From Kryptolebias marmoratus (lineage: Eukaryota; Chordata; Actinopteri; Cyprinodontiformes; Rivulidae): a stretch of DNA of 64,000 nucleotides. The stretch lies in the NCBI RefSeq assembly GCF_001649575.2, contig NC_051446.1, positions 20,066,818-20,130,817 on the forward strand. The letters are read 5' to 3'. The translations under genes and the position numbers were made by a program. Of the stretch, positions 34,501 through 60,140 are shown in pieces (the stretch's first letter is position 1; the number at the start of each line of letters is the position of its first letter). The notes beneath the pieces were generated by a model, which saw nothing but the letters and a program-made list of their open reading frames with translations, was not told where the DNA came from and searched no databases.

Positions 34501-37326
34501 AAAAATACCAAAGATGGCGCAATTTGAAATTTTTAAAATTGTGTTTCAGCATCAATAAGGGGATTCCCAAAGAGCGATCTTTGGTTAAAGTCTCCAAACA
34601 TTACAATTAGGCCAGCAAAACAAGGGTTATAATGACAAGAACCACCATTTTTCTATTTTATTTCCCAACTTTGTGACCCACTGAAGTACATGATCAACTG
34701 AAGGATGATCTCTCAGGGATTTGTCAGGTTTTTAACACTTTATTATAGTTGTTTATTAAAAACGTGACACCCAGATACTGTTTGTTTGCTGCTGATAGGA
34801 ATGTGAACATCTGGAGGTAAAAACCTAACTTTTGTCATGATTTTGTAAACAACTAGACAGAAAATTAGAAGAAAAAAAAATGTAGCCAAAAGTCTGCCTC
34901 CCTGGAAGCCAAGTGTAAAGAAGTGAGGTTTGGTTTAAAACATTTGCACACTACTGTGTGTGTTATCATATTCTAACTTTGATAAATGGAGTGTATTGTT
35001 TTAAAAACATACTACGTATAAAATACTGTTCTTTTTTCACTTCTGCCCAGTGGATAACATGGCTCTTACAATGAAATGTTTAAAGATCTGCAGCATCGTT
35101 TTTACATTTAAACTGTAAATATTAATGTGAAACTAAAGCTTTTTCTTTTTGTTTCCACTCCCTGCCAGCCGGGGGCCAGCCTGGAGCAGACCCACATTTT
35201 TGTTCTTGCACATATTCTTCGAAGACCGATCATCGTCTACGGAGTGAAGTACTACAAAAGTTTCCGTGGGGAACCATTGGGATACACTCGTTTTCAAGGT
35301 GACGCATCACGTTTGTAACAGAGGTTGAGCAAACGCATGCACTTCAGATTTGCACGCAGCAGACGCTCAGACCGGGGTTTAATCTGAGCGAACAGCCTGT
35401 TCTTCGCGGGCGTAATTAGCATCACGCCCTGCCTCGTCTGACTTGTTTTGCGTGTCTTCAGGTGTGTACCTGCCTCTGTTATGGGAGCAGAGTTTCTGCT
35501 GGAAGAGCCCCATCGCCCTGGGCTACACGCGGGGCCACTTTTCCGCTCTGGTGGCCATGGAGAACGATGGATACGACAATCGCGGTGCTGGCGCCAACCT
35601 CAATACAGATGATGATGTCACAGTCACGTTCTTGCCCTTGGTTGACAGCGAGAGGAAGCTGCTGCACATTCACTTCCTGTCCGCCCAACAGGTAAGCTCC
35701 AATACTGTAATACTACCACTAATAATACACTAAAATAGTACAGCTGCAACTGGGAACTGTTAATTTTCTTCACCTGAGACAGCTTTTTTATATTTTTTAT
35801 TCATTTGAGTGTATAAAAAAGCAGCATCAGATGTCAAATAACTTATTCTACACTTATCTTTTACATTTAAGTGATTTTTGGAAGTTGAATTTCATCCAAT
35901 CTCATCAAAAACGCCTCACAACTCAGATTGTTTCATATTCCCAGGACTGCCCCCAAGTGGCAGCAGTATGCTAAGACACGGCAGGGTGTCAGCCTCTGTG
36001 AACAGGTTTACAGGGACAAAGAAAACAAGCAAGTCTAAGACTAATCTTTGTTTAAGAGCGTGAAAGGTTGACAAACACTCAGAACATTTTCTTTAATTAG
36101 TGTAGCCCCAGTCGGCTGAAGGGACACTGTGCCAGAAGTTTAACAGTAAACCCTGCCTCTAAAGAGAACAAAGATCAAAATGGATGTAAAAACTGCTACC
36201 AGTGGCTCATTGTGGACACCTGTCTGTCACTCCCTGACGGCCAAGTTAATGAAAGATAAACAAAAACTGACCGACTTTTCGTTATTTAGACAGCGACCGT
36301 TTGAGGCTTACCTCTCAGAGCTTAGAGATTCTTGAACTGTGAGCAGCACGAGACGACAGAGACACATTATGTGAAAGAAGACAAACATCCCTTTGTTTTG
36401 ATGTATAATTTGTCTCTGCACTGAAAGGAGTTGTGGGAGGAGGAAGAGTCGGTTTGCAAAAAAAAAAAAAATGTCAAGGAAGTGAGGAGTGTGTGACATT
36501 GGCTGTCAGTTGAAAATTCTGTGGGGGAAAAAAATCAGAAAACGTAAACATGAGATGGTGTAAAAGATGTAAAGCCCGACTTTCTGTGACCTGTTTAGAC
36601 TTTAAAAACAGTTTAACGGTGAAGTCTTGAGCTTCCGAGCTCCAAACAGGACTGGGGTGTATCATTTGTTTCACCAAAGTCCCATAGATGTCTATTAAAT
36701 TTTTTTTTCCCCTCAGTTTTTTGTAAATTTTATCAATGTTGTGACGTAACAGAACCAAAAGTCAAAGCGCGTTATTCCTGATTGAGCTGCACGTTTGGAT
36801 GTATAATTTACATGTTAATTTAAAGCCCTTTTTCTATTTTTTTAATTAACCAAACAGAAATAAGGATTCTTTGATTCTCGTGCGTCGTGTGTGTGATAAC
36901 GCAGGAGCACATGAGGTCAGTGTGTGTCACGTTGGCACAAAACCTCGAGTAGAGAACTGCTGAAACGAGTTCAGGACCAAATGATCCAGTTTTTAGGAGC
37001 TCCTATGTATTTGGGAGCGGGTAAAAGAACGAGGCGTGACCCAAGTTCTGCTGACACGAGCGGTTTGGTGTCGGGAGGGTTTTCAACACGTTTTTCTCCT
37101 CTTGACTCAGATGGGGAACGAGGAGCAGCAGGAGAAGCTCCTGCGGGAGTGGCTGGACTGCTGCGTGACAGAAGGAGGCGTCCTGGTCGCCATGCAGAAG
37201 AGCTCGCGCCGCCGCAACCACCCGCTGGTCACCCAGATGGTGGAGAAGTGGCTGGACCGATACCGCCAGCTCCGCCCCTGTGCCTCTCTGTCCGACGGCG
37301 AGGAGGAGGAGGACGAAGACGAGTGA
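21687..37326 (+). CDS. zranb1: zranb1 (TRABID), OTU-family deubiquitinase, complete
   Basis: Nine coding exons: 21687-22503, 27416-27603, 28705-28858, 29614-29685, 30252-30450, 31724-31844, 35169-35298, 35462-35691 and 37111-37326. They total 2127 nt, 708 aa plus stop, the same length as human TRABID, and all phases agree. Domains: three NZF zinc fingers (Cys 10/13/24/27, 91/94/105/108, 156/159/170/173), a two-repeat ankyrin ubiquitin-binding domain (about 261-340) and the OTU catalytic core. The catalytic Cys is Cys444 in AGDCLLDSVLQ and the His is His586 in TRGHFSALV, one residue offset from human 443/585. TRABID hydrolyses K29- and K33-linked (also K63) ubiquitin chains and has been tied to Wnt signalling through APC. 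The acidic DGEEEEDEDE tail is present. The Trp conserved in NZF1 and NZF2 is Leu164 in NZF3. Confidence 0.97.
22575..22850 (+). repeat. interspersed repeat family A, forward, internally deleted copy
   Basis: Has the 'ttcacatcacccactgactt' start, 'gctaagatcatctgttgag', then jumps to 'atttattcagtgacttgtgag' and ends with 'agcggtgggtgataatt'. The middle is missing. Confidence 0.65.
23250..23635 (-). repeat. interspersed repeat family A, reverse copy
   Basis: Reverse-oriented: starts with 'tatcacccgttgccaaaggt' and ends 'ggtggcgggtgatatgcatt' followed by 'gctaggccttt'. Faces the deleted copy at 22575-22850. Confidence 0.7.
24928..25100. repeat. inverted repeat / foldback structure in zranb1 intron 1
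   Basis: Arms 24940-24981 and 25058-25099 are inverted repeats matching at 38 of 42 positions. A second, overlapping pair (24928-24944 with 25021-25037) matches 16 of 17. The left arm can therefore pair with two different partners. Probably a decayed foldback element, possibly part of the neighbouring repeat B. Confidence 0.65.
25155..25455 (+). repeat. dispersed repeat B (copy 2)
   Basis: Shares ordered blocks with 5955-6335, including 'aaaaactggtccagatctg', 'catcttcatttc' and 'gaatgcagttttgcaa'. Class unknown. Confidence 0.55.
26620..27170 (-). repeat. interspersed repeat family A, long reverse copy
   Basis: Starts with the 'tctcatgaaccactggag' block. The 'aatcactgaatctacaactgattaa' region appears twice in diverged form (near 26650 and 26835), suggesting an internal duplication or two abutting copies. 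Ends 'ggtggcgggcgatatgcatt' near 27140. Confidence 0.68.
27416..27603 (+). CDS. zranb1: zranb1 coding exon 2
   Basis: Acceptor tctgctgcag|GTGTT; donor GAG|GTAGGC at 27603/27604. Encodes 273-335 of the ankyrin ubiquitin-binding domain (GDLAAVEAYKSSGGD, FTLVHLAIRFQRQDML). Confidence 0.97.
28705..28858 (+). CDS. zranb1: zranb1 coding exon 3
   Basis: Acceptor cttttgaag|GTGAA; donor GCAG|GTATTT at 28858/28859. Encodes 336-386 (VCPELTEQIRREIAASLHQR), the linker into the OTU domain. Confidence 0.96.
29614..29685 (+). CDS. zranb1: zranb1 coding exon 4 (72 nt)
   Basis: Acceptor gtcttcgcag|ATATA; donor GAAAG|GTGATG at 29685/29686. Encodes 387-410 (IEDLPPAVQEKLFDDVLDR). Confidence 0.96.
30252..30450 (+). 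CDS. zranb1: zranb1 coding exon 5 (catalytic Cys)
   Basis: Acceptor ggtctgtag|AACTA; donor CACTG|GTGAGA at 30450/30451. Encodes 411-476 with the OTU nucleophile Cys444 in NRTAGDCLLDSVLQATWG. Confidence 0.97.
31724..31844 (+). CDS. zranb1: zranb1 coding exon 6
   Basis: Acceptor gtgtgttag|GTTTT; donor CCAG|GTAATT at 31844/31845. Encodes 477-517 (WESWYSQSFGLHFSLREE, WAFILSLAS). Confidence 0.97.
31845..35168 (+). other. zranb1: zranb1 intron 6
   Basis: 3.3 kb, AT-rich, with a poly-T run near 34428-34445. No family-A copy, other transposon or RNA gene was recognised. Confidence 0.65.
35169..35298 (+). CDS. zranb1: zranb1 coding exon 7
   Basis: Acceptor ccctgccag|CCGGG; donor TCAAG|GTGACG at 35298/35299. 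Encodes 518-560 (LEQTHIFVLAHILRRPIIVYG), a core OTU segment. Confidence 0.97.
35462..35691 (+). CDS. zranb1: zranb1 coding exon 8 (catalytic His)
   Basis: Acceptor gtgtcttcag|GTGTG; donor CAACAG|GTAAGC at 35691/35692. Encodes 561-637, with catalytic His586 in GYTRGHFSALVAME. Confidence 0.97.
37111..37326 (+). CDS. zranb1: zranb1 coding exon 9 with stop
   Basis: Acceptor cttgactcag|ATGGG; TGA at 37324-37326. Encodes 638-708 (NEEQQEKLLREWLDCC, MQKSSRRRNHPLVTQM) and the acidic tail. Confidence 0.97.
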   Translation: MGNEEQQEKLLREWLDCCVTEGGVLVAMQKSSRRRNHPLVTQMVEKWLDRYRQLRPCASLSDGEEEEDEDE

Positions 37327-37672
37327 GTGAGGGCAAGTAGAGAAGACCGGAAGAGCTAGTAAAACGTAAAATGTGGACAATGTAGGCTCGGAGTGAGAGT
37401 TCTTTTGCTATTTAGATTTTTTTTGTTTTGTTTTGTTTTTCTTTCCCTCCTCTCCCTGACAAATGTAAACCCTTCACCTGTAACAATGCATGTGATCTGT
37501 GAGCTCTGTGGTAGACAAGATACCAGCACTATGAAGCAGAATCCTGATGACTTCTCCCATAAAAGCACATAAAATCCACCTTGTTTGCCATCCTGTACCC
37601 AGATTACCCCCCCTCCACCACCACCCATTTCTTATAAGTATCTTACTTGAAGAACATACTAGAAGAAATAAA
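37327..37672 (+). other. zranb1: zranb1 3'UTR to first polyadenylation signal
   Basis: AATAAA at 37667-37672, about 340 nt after the stop, is the first canonical signal. A longer 3'UTR using later signals is possible. Confidence 0.45.
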
Positions 37673-37750
37673 AATATGCAGTATTTAAAGATTCCCTGAG
37701 CTGCAGTAGATCAGGAATTACATTTGCAGACTTGCCTGAGAAGATGCTAA

Positions 37751-37786
<36 letters not shown>

Positions 37787-40117
37787 GGAGGTAAATAACT
37801 AGTTTCCCTGACTGCTTATCCTTCTGAAAACCCTGTTTGATGCTGGATTTATTTATTTCTTCGAGTGCATACGCACACAGAGGCCCTGTTCTTGGTTCTG
37901 ACGCCCTCTCTTTTATTTTAATCCGTTTTCTTTTATTTTTTTTTTTGATTCACTTAGTCTTGAAGTATTTTATTTTGCACAGATAAAAGCTACAATTTGT
38001 CCGTGGGGAGGGGAAGAGACGACATTGAAGTTTACTGACATTTTTTCTGTGACCTGGTAGCTCCTGTTTGTGTTCAGAGTGAGTGGTGTTGATGACGCTG
38101 GTGGGGGAAAAAAGAGAAAAACCAAACACTCGGCCTCTTCTATGGAGAGCATTAATATTAAATTTAACTCACTTGCATCAACTTAATTGCTGTTTGTTTT
38201 TAATTTTCCAATGCCTGGTTGGGTTTTAGAAGCTGGCAGGCAGTGATCCTCACACGGAGGAGTCCGCCTGGGCAGCTTGAACACGAGCAGTTTTACTTTC
38301 ATCGGATCAACTTTCAGTTTCCTTACAAAGGCCACAGAAAATCAATATTAACCAATCTCCACTGCAACTGCAATCAATGCCTCAAATTTCTAACCAGCAT
38401 TGCAATCTTCAAGAATATCAAACCTGAGGGCTGAGATCAGTTTGGTAAAATTACAAACAACATATGAAGCTGAACTGTGTGACCCTGTAAGAAAATATAG
38501 ATTTTAGTGGTTAGAACGTCCACAAAAGCTCTTGGTTTAAAGCTTGTAGGTATCTTATCTGGCTGCGACTGTTGGAGGTCTGTTGGTGACGCAAAATTAT
38601 GAGGAAATTTACAAAATATAGGCAAATTTAAAAAATAAATAAATAAACGCTCGTTGTCGAGCGCACGGCTTTCAAAACTGTCCCATAATCTGCTGGAAAA
38701 ATAAAATTAGGCAGATTTCAATAATTACCATTAATCATGTTTGTGGTTTTTTGACGTGGGTCGGAGGAGAGGCGTTCAGGTGTCGTCATACACTTCATCT
38801 GTGACGACTCTAAATGTGTTCAGAACTCAAATGACAAGATTACTCGAGGAATTTGTTAAAAATGATAAATCTATATGAAGCTAAACTGCGTGATTCCTTA
38901 AGAATGGTTCCAAAGTTGGGAAAGATGTCAAAGTTGGTTTGACATTAGCATATTTGACCTTTTTTATGCTTTTTCATCTAATAACAGTTGGCATAAATGT
39001 TTTTTTTTTTTAAATCATCATATAATGGTTCTTTGTTAAATGACTTATTAGCAAAGTTTTTATAGTTTAACCAGCAGCAGTCAGGGTCAGAGTTTCTGCG
39101 ACTTTTACTTTTCATTTCAAAAACAGAAGTTTGGTAACCGCTGCTTTAAAAAGTGTCTTCATGTGGTTCGCACATCCACTGACTTTCTTGGTTTGAAACC
39201 TTTAACGCAGTTATATTAGGACATATTTTAAATATGATAGAACATGAGCTTAGAGTGATTAAATGAACATTAGAAACATTCAGATAAGAAAACATCTAAA
39301 TCATTTCTAAGACTGGATTCTGGTTTTGTGTCAATATGGGAGAAAGAAGCATTTAATGATGAGGAGAGGACGTGTGTTACATGTCAATGTCCTGTTTGCC
39401 ATTAGTAAGAATTTTTATTATCATACTTCAGCAGCTCCCATATCAAAAGGCAAAAAAAAAAAAGTAAAACATGCTGTTGGAGCCCAAACTGATTCTTTTT
39501 TTATGAACTAATTAGTTTGATTGGACTATAAATACCAGTGGTCTAAAAAGAAGCTAAAAGCTGTTGAAATGAGAGTTTCTTATTTAAAAGCTCACAAAAA
39601 AAAAATCTGCTGTACCTGTCAGATATGTGTGTGTGTTTTGAAATAATCCCCCGAAGGCAGCTTCTGTTCTCCAGCTGGTCCCGATGACTTTCAGCCATGT
39701 TCCAAAACAACGTAGGCGACCCGAAACCAACTGCTGCAGCGGAACTCAGGTTTCTGCAGGTCTCGACAAGAGTCAGGAACCTTTAGTTGAACATTATGAC
39801 ATCTTTATATTTAAAAAAAAAAAAAATGGCCTCGCTCCTGGAAAAACCTCATCGGGGTGTGGTAAGAGTTTCGAAGCGAGCTGCTTTGGAAAAAATCCTA
39901 AAACTTCTCGTCATCTGTTGTGGTCGACACTAAAGGGGTGTGGGGTTAGTTCAGTCTCAGGAACAAATCAACACCTTGGGGGGGTTTCAGCGTAGCTCTG
40001 ATTTAACCTTCCAACAAGACGATATGAATAGATCCAAATGGTTCAGGATGGCAGTTTTGATCCCATTTCTAGCTTCGTAATGAATCAGAACAGCCCAGCG
40101 GTTCTCAGAATCATCTC
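37673..40117. other. sequence between the converging zranb1 and ctbp2 3' ends
   Basis: Contains a TG microsatellite (37754-37785) and AT-rich sequence with A and T homopolymers. No gene or clear transposon recognised. It may be partly 3'UTR of either gene. Confidence 0.45.
37754..37785 (+). repeat. TG microsatellite
   Basis: About 15 TG units downstream of zranb1. Confidence 0.9.
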
Positions 40118-40123
40118 TTTATT
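40118..40123 (-). terminator. possible ctbp2 polyadenylation signal
   Basis: AATAAA on the complement, about 1.5 kb after the ctbp2 stop (including the 219-bp gap). A plausible 3'UTR end for this gene, but not supported by transcripts here. Confidence 0.3.
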
Positions 40124-41630
40124 TGAACTGCACTGAATGCTAAATGTTCACCTTGTACAAGAAACAAATACAAATACTCACACTAAAAACCAAAAAAAAA
40201 AAAAAGAAACAAACGAAAGAACTCCCAAAAAACAAAAACAAAACAAAAAAAAAGAACATACTGCTGGCTGCCTCTTCTGCTATTGTCAGGACACTAAGGA
40301 GTTTCAGCTATTGTTCTTGCAGAGTACAGGACGGCCCCCGCCCCAAAACAGAACCTGGCCTTTCCATAGAACGAGGAAATCATAAAGAAGAGAGGGAAGG
40401 GAAGGGGAGGGGAGGGGNNNNNNNNNNNNNNNNNNNNNNNNNNNNNNNNNNNNNNNNNNNNNNNNNNNNNNNNNNNNNNNNNNNNNNNNNNNNNNNNNNN
40501 NNNNNNNNNNNNNNNNNNNNNNNNNNNNNNNNNNNNNNNNNNNNNNNNNNNNNNNNNNNNNNNNNNNNNNNNNNNNNNNNNNNNNNNNNNNNNNNNNNNN
40601 NNNNNNNNNNNNNNNNNNNNNNNNNNNNNNNNNNNNTTTTTTTTTTTCCTGAGTTATTAAGAACTGAAGTTTGCTTTAACCCTTTCCTGCCTCTAGTTGA
40701 TGATGTGCTCACAGATGGACCTTTGTTTACATGAATGTCACTCCAAATATCTGAGTTTATGACCACGTTTTGTTATTTGTTTTCTTCATAGCTCGGTCAC
40801 ACCACTCTTAATGTGGGGGGTGGGAGCTGCCCACCTAAAGAACCTAACTTTGTTATAGTCAAATGTGCAGTTATCCATTAGTGTTTACTGTCAGTGGGAT
40901 GTGAAGTGTAAAAGTGACCTCTAGTGGTGAAAATCTGTTACTGCATCTGCCAGGAAAGGGTTAACCCCCCCCCCCTCCCCCCTCTAGATTATCAAATAAA
41001 ACAAGATTTCTCTTCAATTATAGTAAATGATAAATATAAGTTGATTTTTAATCATTTACTGACAAAAAGAAAAACAAATCCTCAATTCAGGGGTCTAAAC
41101 AACACAGTACATTAGAGAGGACTGGGTGGGTGGGTGGGGGGAGGTGTAATCAGGTCCAGTAGCACACAATGCTGTTTTGTTTTTCTTAAGTTTTTTAATA
41201 TTTTTTTTTTTGTCCGTTCCTCTCAGTGGTTTGAGAAGTGGGCCTACGTTTCCCCGCGAGCTCTGACGTCTTCCAGGCGGAACAGGACAGAGTCTCGTCC
41301 GGGGGAATCCCGGAGCACTAAAAAACAAAGAAACACTGGACTCTGTGTCCACAATCGTTAGGCATGTCCCGAAGAAGGAAAGTAAAACAAAAACATCATC
41401 AAAGAGTAAAGACGGAACCCAAAGAGACGAGCGTAAAAACCGAAACGTTAAAAGTACAAATTCCCCCCCATCCCTCCCGCCCGCCCCCGGAACGCTGCTT
41501 CTTCTGTTCCCGTTTTTACCCCCCTTCCCGGCTGATTGAGCAGGCAGCCGCTTTGTGTTGTTTCACTGTCTCTTGGTCCCAGTTGGTCGGTCATCGGTTC
41601 GGATGGAGATGTCTTGTGTTCCTTCTGCTG
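40124..41630 (-). other. ctbp2: probable ctbp2 3'UTR
   Basis: Sequence following the ctbp2 TAG on the complement. It holds the assembly gap, a C-rich run at 40966-40982 and no recognised coding sequence. Extent inferred from the nearest AATAAA. Confidence 0.35.
40418..40636. other. assembly gap (219 N)
   Basis: Run of N between a G/A-only tract (40391-40417) and a T tract (40637-40647), inside the probable ctbp2 3'UTR region. Confidence 0.98.

Positions 41631-57865
<16,235 letters not shown>

Positions 57866-57911
<46 letters not shown>
57866..57911 (+). repeat. ATT microsatellite
   Basis: About 15 ATT units just upstream (complement) of the 57831 splice acceptor. The microsatellite is followed by 'tggcacttttcaaactcaag', which resembles the tail of a fish retroposon, but I cannot classify it. 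Confidence 0.85.
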
Positions 57912-57913
<2 letters not shown>

Positions 57914-59761
57914 GGCACTTTTCAAACTCAAGGTTACAATGTGCTTTACATAAAACGCAGGAGGAAGGAGGCAAAAACAACAAGAGATAAAGACACGGGC
58001 AATAAAACGATGCAAAGAAGGGTCCCCGAGGGAGGTGAGGTAAACATAAAGACACTTTGAAAAAAAAGGGTTGGCTCCAAATGTTGTTTAAAACACCCTA
58101 AAAGGTCACCATTTTGATTCCTAGAGTGTTCAGTTCCACAGTGTGGAACCCAGCAAACGTACAATCCTGGAACAAGGAACGACAAGATGGCCGAGGTCAG
58201 AAGGTGTGTTAGAAGGTGAAGGCTCAGTAAGACTGACTCTTCATGGTTTTGTTTATGAGGAGGAGGATTATAAAGTAAATCTCAAATTTGACTAGAAGCC
58301 AGCGTTAGGACCACAGCAGGACCCGAATTATGGAAGCTCCCAACTAATGGCTCCCAAAGCTGTGGTTGGGACCCCGATGTGGGTCAAAAAACACCAACTA
58401 AGGGTCTTGAGAAAATCTACAGAAATCATAATATTTTCAATAGAGTGTTTAGCCTCAGCTGTTACAAAGACATAAAAACGGGTCATAAATGGATGACAAA
58501 TCAAACAAAACAGGCCCACATACAGACACCTGAGGCTTGTGACAGGTCAGACATGTTAAAGAGGAACCATGATCTGTAAATCTGGACTTTTTACATTCAA
58601 GACAGCCGAATAGCTTCACAAAAGAAGCACTTATTTTGCAGGAAGCCATATTTTTTTTTATTCTTGTTGCATTCCTGACATCAATAGAGCTCAGACAAAA
58701 TAAAGAACATAAAAACAACAAAAATTTAATCCCTAATATGTACAAGACGAGACAAGAGTTCACAAAATTCAGCTTAAACTCTGAGAAAAGTTACGTTATT
58801 TTTGCAAGCTGGTTTCAGTTCATCGCTCTTTTCTTTGAAAACTAAAAGGCTGAGCTGTCGATTACCCACGGCGTGTGACAACGCGCACACCTGAGTTGAT
58901 CAGAATGTAGCAGAAAACTAACAAAACTTGCTCAAATAAATCCATGCACCTCCTCAAGACAGGGTCAGATTTACAGGAACCCTCTCAGCATTAGGGCTGA
59001 AAACACACTCGGACATGTCCGCAGGTAGATGGGATTTTTATTCACTTGATAATACAAACAGGGAAACGGGTTTTCTTTGTGTGGGTATGACAGCCACATG
59101 CTGACGCAGACGAGCATTTCTCAGCTCGAAAAGTGTGGTTTCTACTTCCACCTCAGTGCGAGTGGAACCAGCAGCCACAGAGGAAAAGAAAAAACAAAAA
59201 CACTGCAATCTTCAGAAAACAGTTTCATTCCTGCCCTGCCTTAAAAGAGCAATGTATCACTGAAATGGAGAATGTTAGAGAAAACGCTACAAGCCCGAAA
59301 CAAACCCGCAGCCGATTCACTTCTGCGCCGGAGCGCTTGACGAAGCATGTGTCGCCTCTGTGGCTCCCCGCCACCGCCGCTCGCCCTCCTTCCTATTTCC
59401 TCTCGCCACTTTTCTCACTTAAGAGTTGAGGAGAGCGGAGAGGAGCCGAGCTCCCCGGAGGCTCGACCTTCTCTCACGCACGTCACCGCAGAAGCCGGCG
59501 TGTCGCGCTGACAGGGCAGACGATTACCGGCAGTGCTTCGTGCGACGTTGACAAGTCAGGAGCAGAAATGTTCACGCCGCGTCTGAAACCGCCTCGTGTG
59601 CACGGGAGGGAAAGGCGCCGTTCTCCGAAGGCGAGCTGCAATAACCAGAACTAGTATCTGTCGTTAGCAGCTACGGATCTACCTAAGCTGTCAAAACAAG
59701 CGAAAAGTCATTCCCCCAACAGCCACGCCTTCTGTGACATCTTTATCACCTGCTGCCAGAG

Positions 59762-60140
59762 TGTCTCTGTAGTGTTAGTAAAATATCTCACAAACCAGTG
59801 GATGGATTTTAATGAAACTCTCAAAGTAAGTACTGAACGTATTAACTTTTGTAGTCAACCCAATTCAAGATGGCTGCAGCTATTCGCCCTCAGCCAACAC
59901 AGCCTACACCCAAGTGAATTTTACAGATATTGAGCTAACTTTTGGTGTGCTAGTAGCTGAGGGTCATCCACGACACATACTCTGCTGTCAGATCTTGCGA
60001 GATCTCGCCATAACGCGTGAGATCGTGCACAGCGTCATTTACAAGGTTCGACCAAACAGGTTATGAGATGCTTTTTAGCTCCAAACTTTGGCGCGAAAGG
60101 CGGCGGGTGATCTGCACACCGTCAGGGAACGCTTGGCCTT
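59762..60140 (-). repeat. interspersed repeat family A, reverse full-length copy
   Basis: Starts 'gtaaaatatctcacaaaccagtgg', has 'caattcaagatggctgcag' and 'gtgctagtagctgagggtcat', and ends 'aaaggcggcgggtgatctgc' with a trailing 'gcttggcctt'. Confidence 0.75.
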
